From Liolophura sinensis (Eukaryota; Mollusca; Polyplacophora; Chitonida; Chitonidae), in assembly GCF_032854445.1 (NCBI RefSeq), contig NC_088299.1, positions 17,417,608 to 17,477,607 on the forward strand: a DNA stretch of 60,000 nucleotides, read 5' to 3'. Shown in pieces: positions 26,301-41,300 of the stretch. Numbering within the stretch: the first letter of the stretch is position 1; the number at the start of each line of letters is the position of its first letter. The notes beneath the pieces were generated by a model that did not search any database, was not told the DNA's origin, and was given only the letters and a program-made list of their open reading frames with translations. A program made the position numbers and the translations under genes.

Positions 26301-29300
26301 ATTCACACAGGGGCCGTGTTGTCGGGAGTCTTGGGCCTCAAGAAGTGGCAGTATGATGTCTGGTCGGATGATGTCACCCTCGCTAATCACATGGAGTCCT
26401 CTGGTGTTCCTGGGTGAGTGAGTCAACGTTTACAGTGCCGTTCTGAACAGTTTAATCATTTGATTGCTGTTTAATGCTGAATTCAAGCTGTTTTCCTTCC
26501 ATGATGGCGGGCAGTTTTACATGAGGTGGAAATGCTCATTGCCATCAAAAAATTTTCAAAAGTCATGTGTCTCCAGGGCCCAGGATCACATAGCAATCTT
26601 AGATTTAAGTCAAATTTACATCACTGGGATGTCCTTCTCCTAATTTATCTGAAATTTATTATGCAATAACTCAGCCAGAATTTATGTGGTTAAGCAATAT
26701 TTTCATGTTGTTACAGAAATCATTTTAAAAATGATTTAAAATTTTGACTAAGTCTAAGAACGCTTTGCAAACCCGAGGCCTGAAGTTCAAAATCTGACTT
26801 GAAATCTGAAATCTGAATAATTACTTTTGTGCAAACTTTATTCATTATGCTATAATTATATTTTGGTTTTTTGGGGGACGATTATCATTCTAATTAAATT
26901 ACCCTAACATTTTTTATTACTGTGACTTTTCATGTTGTTTGACAGGAGAGTTCACATCTCCCAAAGCACCCTGGACTGTTTGGACGATCAGTTTGAAGTG
27001 GAACCAGGAGAAGGAGATCAGAGAAGCTCATTCCTGTCAGATCTCCATATGAAAACCTACCTTGTCAAGCCTCAGAAACTCCAGCGGGTAAGTGCACTGT
27101 TAACATGGTTCAAGGTGAAACCGGCAGCTAGTGTTCAGCTAGTAGTTTAACTAGTAGTTCAGCTAATTGTTCAGCACTTTACACCTTGCTCCTAAGTAAT
27201 TTCTTGATGCTGGATACATTTTAAATAGGATTTCTATGCAGTAGGTAAAATTGGGAACAATTTATTGATTTATTTGATTGGTGTTTTACACTGTACTCAA
27301 GAATATTTCAATTATATGACGGCGGCCAGCATTGTGGTGGGAGGAAACCTGGCAGAGCTCGGGGGAAACAACGACCATTCACAGGTTGCTGACAGACCTT
27401 CTCATTTACGCTTACAGTCAGAGAGGAAGCCAGCATGAGCTGGAATACCTAACAAGTGGTATTTGGAGATAAGCCTGTCCAAATTCAAACTTCTGGGATA
27501 ATAGATTGCATACAATGCGAAAGTTTTACTTGAATCCATCAAAAAGCAATGTTTATACTTTTAGACAAGCCAACAACAGCATTTTGTAGTGATTTAAAGA
27601 AGTTTGTGGATAAAATGCCAGTGTGGTGTTTTTTCAACATGCTGATGGTTTTTAGCCATACGGACAGGTGTGTCTTAGCTTTATAGCACTTTTGTATCAC
27701 TCCATTTAGACACAAAGAGATTTTTATACATATGAAGTATGAGGATGACGTACAGTGATTGTTTTCTCGGATTGCTTAATGTTTTGTTTTTAGCTCACCT
27801 GTACGAATTACCATTTTTGTAATCAAGAAAAGTTTCATGTAGGGCTACATTTTTTCCTACATGCCTACCTACATGTAGGAGAGCAAGAAGGGTATTAGGT
27901 TGCTCTGGCAATTTGACCATTTTCTTGTTTTATGGACATTATGCACAAATTCAGATTGACTTCATTCTGTTCTCCTGTCAACACAGATTTCTATAAGCTT
28001 ACAATCACTTATCTAGATAAGCTTTTTGTCTTTCTAGCTACTTTACCAGATTTATAGAGTGTAAGAATTGACCTTGATGTATGCCGATATATCTGTAGAA
28101 AGCTTTCCACATCTGTATTAGTACTAGGGGCCTGTGACACTGCCACATGCATGTGCATTCCTATACTGTGACGGAAAGTTTAAACCTTCCATGCAGACAG
28201 TGACTGTTGTCAGCTGAGTATTTACTCAGCCAATCAGAGGGCTGCAGTGGCCACCCATAGTACATGGATAGCCAATCATGGGAAGCGATTTGCAAACAGA
28301 AGACCACTTTTTAGTACTTAAACACCCCACAATGAAGTTTTATTTTACTACCATAGTTCAGCATTTGCTCAGCCATTCACAGCATTGGAATTGTTCACGG
28401 ATTGCCACATGCAGTTCACAATTTACATATCAAAGATCACTGCCTCATTTTTCTGCCTGAACTTCCCCACAATGACATGTTTACCACTGCAACACTTTTC
28501 AGTTTTTATCTTTATGCTAATTCCATTGCCTAGTTGACTGCTATAGCACGCGAGTTGGAGGGATTCTCTGAATGTCTTATTAGTCTTTGATGTTATTTAT
28601 TGTCTTATTTGATGTCTTATTTTGCTTTGTTTAGCGGAAGTTCCGTGCGACTCCAATGCGTGGACGTTTGGACAGTAATATGAGAGCTTCTCTAAAGGTG
28701 ACCAGGTACCTGCAGACCTGGGGGGTAGAGAAACCATTCTCTAAACTGAGGCGGAACACCGTGGCCAAGAAGGTCTACAGTTCCAAGGTAAGAACTTGTT
28801 TTCAAAGTAGATGACACATGTGCATGTACCACTAGCGTTTTAAACCGTTTCCGCTTGACTCTTAGTTTCTCACTTCATGGCTGGTTCAGTCATGTGAGTT
28901 GAGTGGAGGAGCCTAATTCCTGCTGCTGCAGACCATTGGTCATTGACCAATAACGTCACTGGGTAGGGTTATGTGTTGGGCTTGGTAATTCAGGAGGTTT
29001 ACCGCGTAAATATAGTCTTTCTTGGTCTTAGCCAGAATTCCTCCAACCGAAAACCTTGAAATGACAAAAAATGAACATGATGGTAATTAAAATGAAATAA
29101 ATAAGTAAAGCAAATGTGATATGTGTGCTCTGATATTAGTTTTCTTGTTACACTTGTACAGAGTTTTTCTGGGATTGAACAAGAAGTGCTAGGGAAGACA
29201 AGAACACGTCCTCCAGATTCACGGTAAGATGCTTATCAGATGTATGACGGCTTATACAAGACTGCAGTGTTCCTTTAAGCAATCTGAATAATTCTGTGTA

Positions 29301-32300
29301 TAATGAAAGCAAAATACACATAGATCAATTACCGGTGCATTTAGTCCACTGAAACTAAGTGGGGTGTCAGGTCTGGTATCTGCATACTGTAACTGGGTGG
29401 GGTGTCTGGTGTGGTGTCTGCATACTGTGACTCGAGTGGTAGGGTAGGTGTGGTGTTTGCATACTGTGGCTGGGTGGGGTGTCAGGTCTGGTGTCTGCAT
29501 GCTGCAACTGGATGGGGTGTCAGGTCTGGTGTCTGCATACTGTGGATGGGTGGGGTGTCGGGTCTGGTGTCTGCATACTGTAACTGGGTGGGGTGTCTGG
29601 TGTGGTGTCTGCATATTGTGACTTGGGTGGTAGGGTAGGTGTGGTGTTTGCATACTGTAACTGGGTGGGGTGTCAGGCCTGGCATCTGCATACTGTGACT
29701 GGGTGAGGCAGTAAGATCCTTCATATGACGTGGAGTCATGTATTCAGACAATACTGATGGCATATTGCAGTCTAATCCATTAAAAGGTATGTATCCAATA
29801 CTATCATGAATTGGCTGGTTTCCTAATTCTATTGCAGATCCAGTTTACAGCGTGAAAAGATAGCCTATATAAAAGAGGTGAACAGTCAACTTGTGTCAGA
29901 GCTGGAATACCTGGACACTCGTCAGTGAGTATTACAATCAGTAATGTCAGGTATGCGCTGACAAGTGAGGACTAAAATTGAGGCCTGGAAATTTTAGAGT
30001 GTATACTTGTGGCGGTCTGTACTTTGATCATTGACGAACGATACATATGAGGTGGAGTAAGGTAGGATTACATTAATCTGTATTCACAGTATGAGTACCA
30101 TTTAGTCATGATAACGCTCATGATAACGTTCATGCCCTTCAGGAATCTACATGTACATGTATGTTTATTTGTGTATTTGATTGGTGGTTTATGCCTTACT
30201 CAAGAATATTTCACTTATACGACGGTGGCCAGCATTATGGTAGAGGGAAGTCGGGCAGAGCCCGGTGGGGGGACCCATGACCATCCCCATGTTACCTGCA
30301 GACCTTCCCACGTATGTCTGGAGAGGAAGCCAGCATGAGCTGGAATTGAACTCACATTGACTGCATTGGTTGGAGGCTCCTGGGTCATTGCGCCATGCTG
30401 GCGTGCTTACCCCCTCGGCCACGGAGGCCGTGCACATGGAGGTACTTTATGTGTTAACATTGTACATTTAATTTATTGCTTCCGTTTTTTTGCCAGTTGC
30501 ATTTTAGTTTATAGCTTTAATACTTACACATGTATGTCCTTAGCTTTTCTGACACAAAACAGTGAATAATGACTGTACGTGCTGTGTGTACATGCAGGCA
30601 GTGGTGCAACTCTGAAGAGTTTAGCCCTGTTCTTCTGAAGTTTAACCAGAGAGAAATGGAGTCGGCTTATGTCCACCAAGGGGATCCCTCATTCAGGTTT
30701 AGTCTCCTCTGCGTGCTCGTCATCTTCACCTCACTGGGCTCTGTACAAATCTTCATGATCTCCAGGTAAGTTTGCCTTTAAAGTTCTGGGGCCCTCCGTG
30801 GCCAATGATGCCAGATTTGCATATTGACTCAAGAGTCTCTCACCAATGAGATCACTGCAAGTTCAAGTGCAGCTCATGCTGGCTTCCTCTTGGGTTGTGG
30901 GAAGGTCTGCCAGAACCCGCAGGTGATCTTGAGATGACTCAGTTTCTGCTTGCAATAGTGCTGGCCACCATTGTATAAGTGAAATATTCTTGACTATGGT
31001 ATAAAACACCAATCAAATAAATAAACAGATCTAAAGTCCTGAAGAAATTTTAATGATATCTAGGTAACTTGTAATATTTTTGCTCTGTAAAGATTAGCAA
31101 AATTTTCAGGAACATGTACTGTTTCTTGGCAATGACAAAACGTTTTGTTTACAAAAATAGGATAGAAAAGCTAAAGTCATACTGCCTTCTCTGTCTGAAC
31201 TGGAAATCAGGAGTGCTTATGTACGTACATTGAATTAAGTCATACTGCCTTCTCTGTCTGAACTGGAAATCTGGAGTGCTTATGTACACACATTGTATTA
31301 AGTCTTACTGCCTTCTCTGTCTGAACTGGAAATCTGGAGTGCTTATGTACGTACATTGTATTAAGTCTTACTGCCTTCTCTGTCTGAACTGGAAATCTGG
31401 AGTGCTTATGTGCGTACATTGTATTAAGTCTTACTGCCTTCTCTGTCTGAACTGGAAATCTGGAGTGCTTACGTACGTACATTGTATTAAGTCATACTGC
31501 CTTCTCTGTCTGAACTGAAAATCTGGAGTGCTTATATACGTACATTGTATAAGGTCATACTGCCTTCTCTGTCTGAACTGAAAATCTGGAGTGCTTATGT
31601 ACGTACATTGTATTAAGTCTTACTCCCTTCTCTGTCTGAACTGAATATCTGGAGTGCTTATGTACGTACATTGTATTAAGTTTTACTCCCTTCTCTGTCT
31701 GAACTGGAAATCTGGAGTGCTTATATACGTACATTGTATTAAGTCATACTGCCTTCTCTGTCTGAACTGAAAATCTGGAGTGCTTATATACGTACATTGT
31801 ATTAAGTCATACTGCCTTCTCTGTCTGAACTGGAAATCTGGAGTGCTTATATACGTACATTGTATTAAGTCATACTGCCTTCTCTGTCTGAACTGAAAAT
31901 CTGGAGTGCTTATGTACGTACATTGTATTAAGTCTTACTGCCTTCTCTGTCTGAACTGAAAATCTGGAGTGCTTATGTACGTACATTGTATTAAGTCTTA
32001 CTCCCTTCTCTGTCTGAGCTGGAAATCTGGAGTGCTTATGTACGAACATTGAATTAAGTAATACTGCCTTCTCTGTCTGAACTGGAAATCAGGAGTGCTT
32101 ATGTACGTACATTGTATTAAGTCTTACTCCCTTCTCTGTCTGAGCTGGAAGTCTGGAGTGCTTATGTACGTACATTGAATTAAGTCATACTGCCTTCTCT
32201 GCCTGAACTGAAAATCTGGAGTGCTTATGTACATACATTGTATTAAGTCTTACTGCCTTCTCTGTCTGAACTGGAAATCTGGAGTGCTTATGTACGTACA

Positions 32301-35300
32301 TTGTATTAAGTCTTACTCCCTTCTCTGTCTGAACTGGAAATGTGGAGTGCTTATGTACGTACATTGAATTAAGTCATACTGCCTTCTCTGTCTGAACTGG
32401 AAATCTGGAGTGCTTATGTACACACATTGTATTAAGTCTTACTGCCTTCTCTGTCTGAACTGGAAATCTGGAGTGCTTATGTACGTACATTGTATTAAGT
32501 CTTACTCCCTTCTCTGTCTGAACTGAAAATCTGGAGTGCTTATGTACGTCATACTGCCTTCTCTGTCTGAACTGAAAATCTGGAGTGCTTATATGCGTAC
32601 ATTGTATTAAGTCATACTGCCTTCTCTGTCTGAACTGAAAATCTGGAGTGCTTATGTACGTACATTGAATTAAGTCATACTGCCTTCTCTGTCTGAACTG
32701 GAAATCTGGAGTGCTTATGTACGTACATTGTATTAAGTCTTACTGCCTTCTCTGTCTGAACTGGAAATCTGGAGTGCTTATGTACGTACATTGAATTAAG
32801 TCATACTGCCTTCTCTGTCTGAACTGGAAATCTGGAGTGCTTATGTACACACATTGTATTAAGTCTTACTGCCTTCTCTGTCTGAACTGGAAATCTGGAG
32901 TGCTTATGTACGTACATTGTATTAAGTCTTACTGCCTTCTCTGTCTGAACTGGAAATCTGGAGTGCTTATGTATGTACATTGCATTAAGCACAGTGCAGT
33001 TGGTGAGTGATGGTCCATCTTCATTTTCTCATTCAGCTTTTTCGATTTGTTATAAACTACCCTAAATGACCTAGAAATTCACCCATGAAACGTAGTTTTA
33101 GAGGCAGACAAATGTCACAAAATACTATTTTTGGTGCTGAAACTTACAATTTTTTAGTCGAATATCATCTCATGTTCCCAGCAAACTGCAAAACACATTC
33201 CTAAAATCAGCAGAGCCCTCAGAATCAGAAAAAATGGGCAAGTTAGTCATGGACGCAATTTATTGTCACTCAGGGTATTCCTGTCTTGGAGGTTGAACCA
33301 TCTGCTCTCCAGACAGTTATTGAGACTTGATCCAGACATATGTATTGGTTGTAGGTCTCTCAAGGTGGTTCTCACATTTACTGTCATGTGTCTCAGCCTT
33401 CTCACTCTGGTGTTGCTCACATTTTCAATCAGCATATTGGTAAGTACAAGTTTTTGACCAAAGCACTTGTACCTCAAGCATGTCATTTTCAGACTTTGCT
33501 AGTAAAAACTGTTCTGTTTTTTTTTAACACTTCGTTTAACACTTGCTGTTTGTTTTAATTCAAAGTCTAAGTGTGACTAAATGTTAACTGGTGTATATAC
33601 TGGAAAAACTGTTTTTTACGTGCTCTTGTGTTTTTGGTTAACGTCATATTTTTTTTTTTCTTTGCAGAAAACAAATAACAAGCTGTTTGGACTTTTCAAC
33701 AAGTTTTCTGAGCTGATATCTGAAAACTATGGGTTTCGACTTGGTTTAAGTCTCTTCACCATCACACTGGTCCTGACGCTCAGTGTTATCACTATAGTAA
33801 GACTCTAATCCCATCATGGTAACATTTGGCCTACCAGCAACCGTGATCAGAATACAAACACTTGACATGTATTCTGTATCACAGTCATTGCAGAGTGATT
33901 AAGACTGATTGATGACTACACCTTCAAAATTATCTCTAGCCAATCAGAAAGAGTGCTAAAAATAGCTCAGTTAGGGCAGACACCATGTCCGACAAGATGC
34001 TTGTTTTTCTATTGTCTTTGACAAAGAATGTGTTGGTTCAGTCTCATTGTCAGACTGAGAGCCTCTAGTAAAGATTCCCCCCACCTCTGATGTTGTTTGG
34101 GTCCATCTGACAATAACTGTAAGAGGTCAGAAGTGACCATATGTCTGTCTGTGTGGTCTTACATGAAGTTTGAAATTTAATACTTGCTTTATACTAGAAT
34201 GACATAAACCTGGTATATTTGATATTGCTCTGTGAGTGAAACTGTGTGCATGACATGTGGGAAACTTGTTTGTCAGCCTGTGTATTATCTGTTCCAGACT
34301 GACTGTACGTCATCTAATATCCCCCTGTCATCAGCTAATGCAACTGTTCAGCCTGGAACTGCTAGCTGTGATTTCATACCTGTAAGTATAAATACCTGTA
34401 AGTTTATTTATGGCCATACAAATACTGAATGAAGAAGGCAGTCTCATTCTAGTAGCATTCACCTGTTTCATCACCCTAGAGGGTTATGCTGCCTTTGTAC
34501 AGTGCAGTTTGTAACAGTCGATCTTAAGGAAACAGTTTCCAGCAGGAACATGGATGTTTTTATATTAAAAGAAGCTTCATGTGTTTCTGTTGTTTTTTGG
34601 GACATAAAGTCAGATATTTTCAGATTTCATAATCTTGGAAATTAGTTGATGTTATATATTATCAGTCATTACCTGCTTAATCTGCTTTTATAGCAGTTTG
34701 GTATTATAATTACCTAGATGGAAAACTTATCTGATGATAATAAGCTGTGAATGATGTGTATCGTGTCTAACGTTCGCTCTAGACCACTCGTCTTCCACCC
34801 GTTTTGTGCACATAATGTACATAAGGCATCTGTATGTCAGGCTGGGTAAGGCTCACAAGTAACTGGCCACATGTTGGTGTTTATACCCAGGATATTGCTC
34901 CGCCTGTATGTCAAGCTGGGTAAGGCTCACAAGTAACTGGCCACATGTCGGTGTTTATACCCAGGATATTGCTCCACCTGTATGTCAGGCTGGGGAAGGC
35001 TCACAAGTAACTGGCCACATGTTGGTGTTTATACCCAGGATATTGCTCCACCTGTATATCAGGCTGGGGAAGGCTCACAAGTAACTGGCCACATGTCGGT
35101 GTTTATACCCAGGATATTGCTCCACCTGTATGTCAGGCTGGAGAAGGCTCACAAGTAACTGGCCACATGTCGGTGTTTATACCCAGGATATTGCTCCACC
35201 TGTATGTCAGGCTGGGGAAGGCTCACAAGTAACTGGTCACATGTCAGTGTTTATACCTAGGATATTGCTCCACCTGTATGTCAGGCTGGGGAAGGCTCAC

Positions 35301-38300
35301 AAGTAACTGGCCACATGTTTGTGTTTATACCCAGGATGTTGCTTCACCTGTATGTCAGGCTGGGGAAGGCTCACAAGTAACTGGCCACCTGTCGGTGTTT
35401 ATACCCAGGATATTGCTCCACCTGTATGTCAGGCTGGAGAAGGCTCACAAGTAACTGGCCACATGTCGGTGTTTATACCCAGGATATTGCTCCACCTGTA
35501 TGTCAGGCTGGGGAAGGCTCACAAGTAACTGGTTACATGTCGGTGTTTATACCCAGGATATTGCTCCACCTGTATGTCAGGCTGGGTAAGGCTCACAAGT
35601 AACTGGCCACATATCGGTGTTTATACCCAGGATATTGCTCCACCTGTATTTCAAGCTGGGGAAGACTGACAAGTAACTGGCCACATGTCGGTGTTTATAC
35701 CTAGGATATTGCTCCACCTGTATGTCAGGCTGGAGAAGGCTCACAAGTAACTGGCCACATGTCGGTGTTTATACCCAGGATATTGCTCCACCTGTATGTC
35801 AGGCTGGGGAAGGCTCACAAGTAACTGGCCACATGTTGGTGTTTATACCCAGGATATTGCTCCATCTGTATGTCAGGCTGGGGAAGGCTCACAAGTAACT
35901 GGTCACATGTCAGTGTTTATACCCTAGGATATTGCTCCACCTGTATGTCAGGCTGGGGAAGGTTCACAAGTAACAGGCAACCTGTCGGTGTTTATACCCA
36001 GGATATTTCTCCACCTGTATATCAGGCTGGGGAAGGCTCACAAGTAACTGGCCACATATTTGTGTTTTATACCCAGGATATTGCTCCACCTGTGTGTCAA
36101 GCTGGGGAAGGCTCACAAGTAACTGGCCACATGTCGTGTTTATACCCAGGATATTGCTCCCACCTGTATGTCAGGCTGGGGAAGGCTCACAAATAACTGG
36201 CCACATGTCGGTGTTTATACCCAGGATATTGCTTCACCTGTATGTCAGGCTGGGGAAGGCTCACAAGTAACTGGTCACATGTCGGTGTTTATACCCAGGA
36301 TATTGCTCCACCTGTATGTCAGGCTGATGAAGGCTCACAAGTAACTGGCCACATGTCGGTGTTTATACCCAGGATATTGCTCCACCTGTATGTCAGGCTG
36401 GGAAGGCTCACAAGTAACTGGCCACCTGTCGGTGTTTATACCCAGGATATTGTTCCACCTGTATGTCAGGCTGGAGAAGGCTCACAAGTAACTGGCCACC
36501 TGTCGGTGTTTATACCAGGATATTGCTCCACCTGTATGTCAGGCTGGGGAAGGCTCACAAGTAACTGGCCACCTGTCGGTGTTTATACCCAGGATATTGC
36601 TCCACCTGTATGTCAGGCTGGGGAAGGCTCACAAGTAACTGGCCACCTGTCGGTGTTTATACCCAGGATATTGCTCCACCTGTATGTCAGGCTGGGGAAG
36701 GCTCACAAGTAACTGGCCACCTGTCGGTGTTTATACCCAGGATATTGCTCCACATGTATGTCAGGCTGGGGAAGGCTCACAAGTAACTGGCCACGTGTCG
36801 GTGTTTATACCCAGGATATTGCTCCACATGTATGTCAGGCTGGGGAAGGCTCACAAGTAACTGGCCACCTGTCCGGTGTTTATACCCAGGATATTGCTCC
36901 ACCTGTATGTCAGGCTGGGGAAGACTCACAAGTAACTGGCCACCTGTCGGTGTTTATACCCAGGATATTGCTCCACCTGTATGTCAGGCTGGAGAAGACT
37001 CACAAGTAACTGGCCACCTGTCGGTGTTTATACCCAGGATTATTGCTCCACCTGTATGTCAAGCTGGGAAGACTCACAAGTAACTGGCCACATGTCGGTG
37101 TTTATACCCAGGATATTGCTCCACCTGTATTCAAGCTGGGGAAGGCTCACAAGTAAACTGGCCACATGTGGGTGTTTATACCCAGGATATTGCTCCACCT
37201 GTATTTCAAGCTGGGGAAGACTGACAAGTAACTGGGCCACATGTCGGTGTTTATACCCAGGATATTGCTCCACCTGTATTTCAAGCTGGGGAAGACTCAC
37301 AAGTAACTGGCCACATGTGGGTGTTTATACCCAGGATATTGCTCCACCTGTATGTCAAGCTGGGGAAGACTCACAAGTAACTGGCCACATGTTGGTGTTT
37401 ATACCCAGGATATTGCTCCACCTGTATGTCAGGCTGGGGAAGGCTCACAAGTAACTGGCCACCTGTCGGTGTTTATACCCAGGATATTGCACCCCCTGTA
37501 TGTCAAGCTGGGAAAGACTCACAAATAACTGGCTACATGTTGGTGTTTATACCCAGGATATTGCTCCACACATAAAACTGACTGGCATAGCCACCTACAT
37601 GTATCAGTACACCAATTTTGACTGTGGTAATAAACAAGGCTCAAACAACCTCCATGGGGAATGTCACTATTAATCTGTTAAAGGGATCCTATATTGTGTG
37701 TACTTTCAGTACTTTGTCAGCTGTTGTCAACTTTCCCTGATGGCTTGTGGAGTATTTCTGCGTCTCAGTTTTATCATCAAGTTTGCCATCATGGCCTTTG
37801 CTGTCCTGCTATTCAGCCTTGGTATCCACACCATCTACAGTACAGCCTTCATCATGTATACCTCAGTCAGTGTGGCCACACAGGGTAGGTACACTTCATT
37901 GTGTAAACGGGGGCCTCCATTGCCGAGGGGGTTAGCATGCCAGATGGCGCAATGACCCAGGAGCCTCTCACCAATGCTTTCACTGTGAGTTCAAGTCAAG
38001 CTGATGCTGGTTTTCTCTTTTGGCAAGGGCCTGGTAGCAACCTGCAGATGGTTGTGGATTTCCCCTGGGGTCTGCAAGGTTTACTCCCACCATAATGCTG
38101 CCTGCCGCCGTATAAGTGAAATATACTTTAGTACGGCGTCACATGAATAAATAAATTTAGTATGTAAATAAACAGGGGTGCAGGTTCTGACGCTGGACAA
38201 AGAATTTTACATTCTCTGCTCACACAATTCATAGGGCATTGTTGACAATGCAATCAGTGAAAGTTGTAAGGCTATTTTCACAGCCGATGTACATTGAACA

Positions 38301-41300
38301 CCAATTGCTTTTAGGCTGACATAGTGTGCTTATCTGTATGTCATATGTGGCAAAGGACATGTAGCAAGAAGAATGGTAACCCAGCTGTGCAATGAATTCA
38401 CAAATATGACTACATATAACCATTGGTGAGATGTGGAGGTTTATTAGAAACCATCAACAAGCCATCAACAAAATATGACCAGTTTTTTATTTGCATAGCA
38501 GGTACATACCAGTACATGTCCACATCAGCATTTTGAGATAGGATTGCTAAATTCAGAAATCTTTAGACACTACTAGAGACACTCATTGGTAAATGAATTG
38601 ACATGAAACTAACTGTTGACAGGTGTGACTTAACACTACAGACCAGGTCTACTCTCTACCTGCTGGTGCTGTTCGTCACACTTCACCTGCTAGACAGACA
38701 GGTGAGTCTTCATAACACTACATTTTCTAGTTAGAGAGGTGAGTCTTCGTAACACTACGTCTGCTAGACGGACAGGTGAGTCTTCATAACACATTGTCTG
38801 CTAGACGGAGAGGTAAGTCTTCATAACACTACACCTGCTAGATATAAAGGTGAGTCTTCATAACACTACACCTTTGAGACAGGCAGGTGAGTCGTCATAA
38901 CACTACACATGCTAGACATACAGGTGAGTCTTCATAACACTACACCTGCTGGACAGACAGGCGAGTCTTCATAACACAGCATATGCTAGACAGACAGGTG
39001 AGTCTTCATAACACTACACCTTTGAGACAGACAGGTGAGTCTTCATAACACTACACCTGCTAGACAGACAGGTGAGTCTTCATAACACTACACCTTCTAG
39101 ACAGACAGGTGAGTCTACATAACACTACACCTGCTAAACAGACAGGTGAGTCTTCATAACACTACACCTGCTAGATAGAAAGGTGAGTCTTCATAACACT
39201 ACACCTTTTAGACAGACAGGTGAGTCTTCATAACACTACACCTGCTAGACAGACAGGTGAGTCTTAATAACACTACACCTGCTAGACAGACAATTGAGTA
39301 AATTTTAAATTCCCACCCAATCTCAAGAAGAAATGAAACAGAAAATGTTGGATTTGATTTTTATATTTCTCACTCCAAATAAACTGTGAAGAAAATAAAA
39401 GTTTGGACAAATGGATACACTGAAGGATGCATAAAATTTTATTTGAATCATAAAGCAGAACTTATCACAGTCTTTGTTACCAGCAGGTATGTACTAGCAT
39501 GTGCCTAAGACAGTCAGGTGGTGAGATTTTCAAGCATCCTCCCTCTTTGTGATCTCTGTTCCACAGCTAGAGTTTACCTATCGCTTGGATTTTCTGTGGA
39601 AGTGGAAGTCGCGGAGTGAGATTGCCCAGGTGGAGCTCATGGGGTCGGTCAGTAAGACACTGCTGGAGAATGTGCTGCCGAGTCATGTGGCAGAGCATTA
39701 CCTGAAGAATGTCAGCAAGTCAGAAGTGAGTGACAGCACACCTGTGTGGTTATAGTATGATACACTTACATCTACCAGTGCAGGTTCTCTTTTTTATTGC
39801 TGAGCTAAGTTTGATTTAGTTAATTACTGAATTTCTCCAAAAGTTTTAATTAGCATTTTTCAAGCGACACGTTATGATTAATTCATCCACCTTATAGGTC
39901 CATTTTAAAGGTGGTTTTTTGGTGAGGTTTGATTCATCCACCTTATAGATCCATTTCAGAGGTGCTTTTCTGGTAAAGTTGAATTAATTTCTTAAGTGTT
40001 GACACCAGAAGCATCATTCTAAGGCCTCCCTGTTCTCCTTGAAACTGCATTTTTAGATTCCTAACTTTAGATGAAATGCAGTGTTTGTTTGTTGTTGTAA
40101 TGCCATAATCTAGAATGATTCACCTATAAGATGGCAGTGAGATTTGTAAGTGGAGGAAATTTGATTTGATGGGATAAACCACAGACCACCTGTAGATGAA
40201 AGAAAAAGTTATATTCAATAAGGCTAAAAGGGGTCTTCCTTGGCTGAGATGGTTAGCGTGATACTGCGACGCAGTTACCTCCTTAATACATGGGAAGATC
40301 CCCGAGCAACCTTCAGATGGACCGGGGCTCTGCCCAACTTCCTTCCACCGTAATCCTGGCCCCCGTCACGTAATTGATGTATTCATGTGTATGGGATAAA
40401 ACACCAATCAAATAAATCAATACATAAATAAAACTAAAGAAGTAGGAGCTTTAATGCTGATGTTGTTCACCACTTACTGGTATCACTTAATACCCCACAG
40501 ATGAGAGTGGCAGAAAAGTCTGGAAAAGAACCCTGTTGATAGTACAATAATAACTCAGATTAGACATGATATGGTAAAATATATCCAATGAATGTACAAG
40601 CCACTTAGTTGGTTTAAAGCCATGACCTTTTGGGTTCGTAGCCTGATGTGCTTCTGCCTGCACATGTTGGCCCAGTTTTAGACACACGTTACAATAAGCT
40701 CACTGTGAAATCCCAGTGGGTGTGATTGACATTGACATTTAATGGTAAATTGTATAATGACACTGGTTTTGTTGTTCTCAGAGCCTGTATCACGAATACT
40801 ACAGTTGCGTGACTGTCATGTTCGCATCAATACCCTCATTCAAGGACTTCTATCAGCAGACGGCTGCCAATAAACAGGGGCTGGAGTGCCTGCGTGTTCT
40901 TAACGAGATCATAGTTGCATTTGATACTGTAAGTGCATATCTAGATGTTAACAGCGTGGTTTTTCTGACAGATAGCATTTACGCTTTGAACACTGAGGAC
41001 GGTTTTGTAGCGTCTCTATTCTTGAATTATTTTTATGAGAAAATTTTAGTTGGCAGGATGATATTGTATTGTTAAGTGAATGTTCTTATGGTGGTGAAGA
41101 GTAAAGAGGGTTTTTAAAAGCCATGGTGAGCAACATTAGACTTATATCATGGCAATTGGGTAGGCCCCTGTGTGGTTTTTAGGAAACTGAACATAACACT
41201 ACCACTTTGACGAAGAATCGTCAGTGTTACAGGTGAACCTGGCTAATTAATATACATGTGCCTGGGCACTTGTTTGTGTCTATGGAAGTTAAAATTTTTG

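Noticed and set aside
26255-27087. Assignment to ADCY3 or ADCY9
   Set aside because: RVHISQST and KKWQYDVWS resemble AC3, but C1b (exon 11), the pre-TM7 QW motif, and the exon 20-22 sequence fit ADCY2/4/7; the AC9 Tyr/Ala pocket residues are absent.
29252-29653. Pro/Thr/His-rich protein on the minus strand
   Set aside because: It is a by-product of the 39-base minisatellite.
37908-37990. tRNA gene
   Set aside because: A and B box resemblance belongs to a SINE head; there is no clean cloverleaf and the 3' tail is SINE body.
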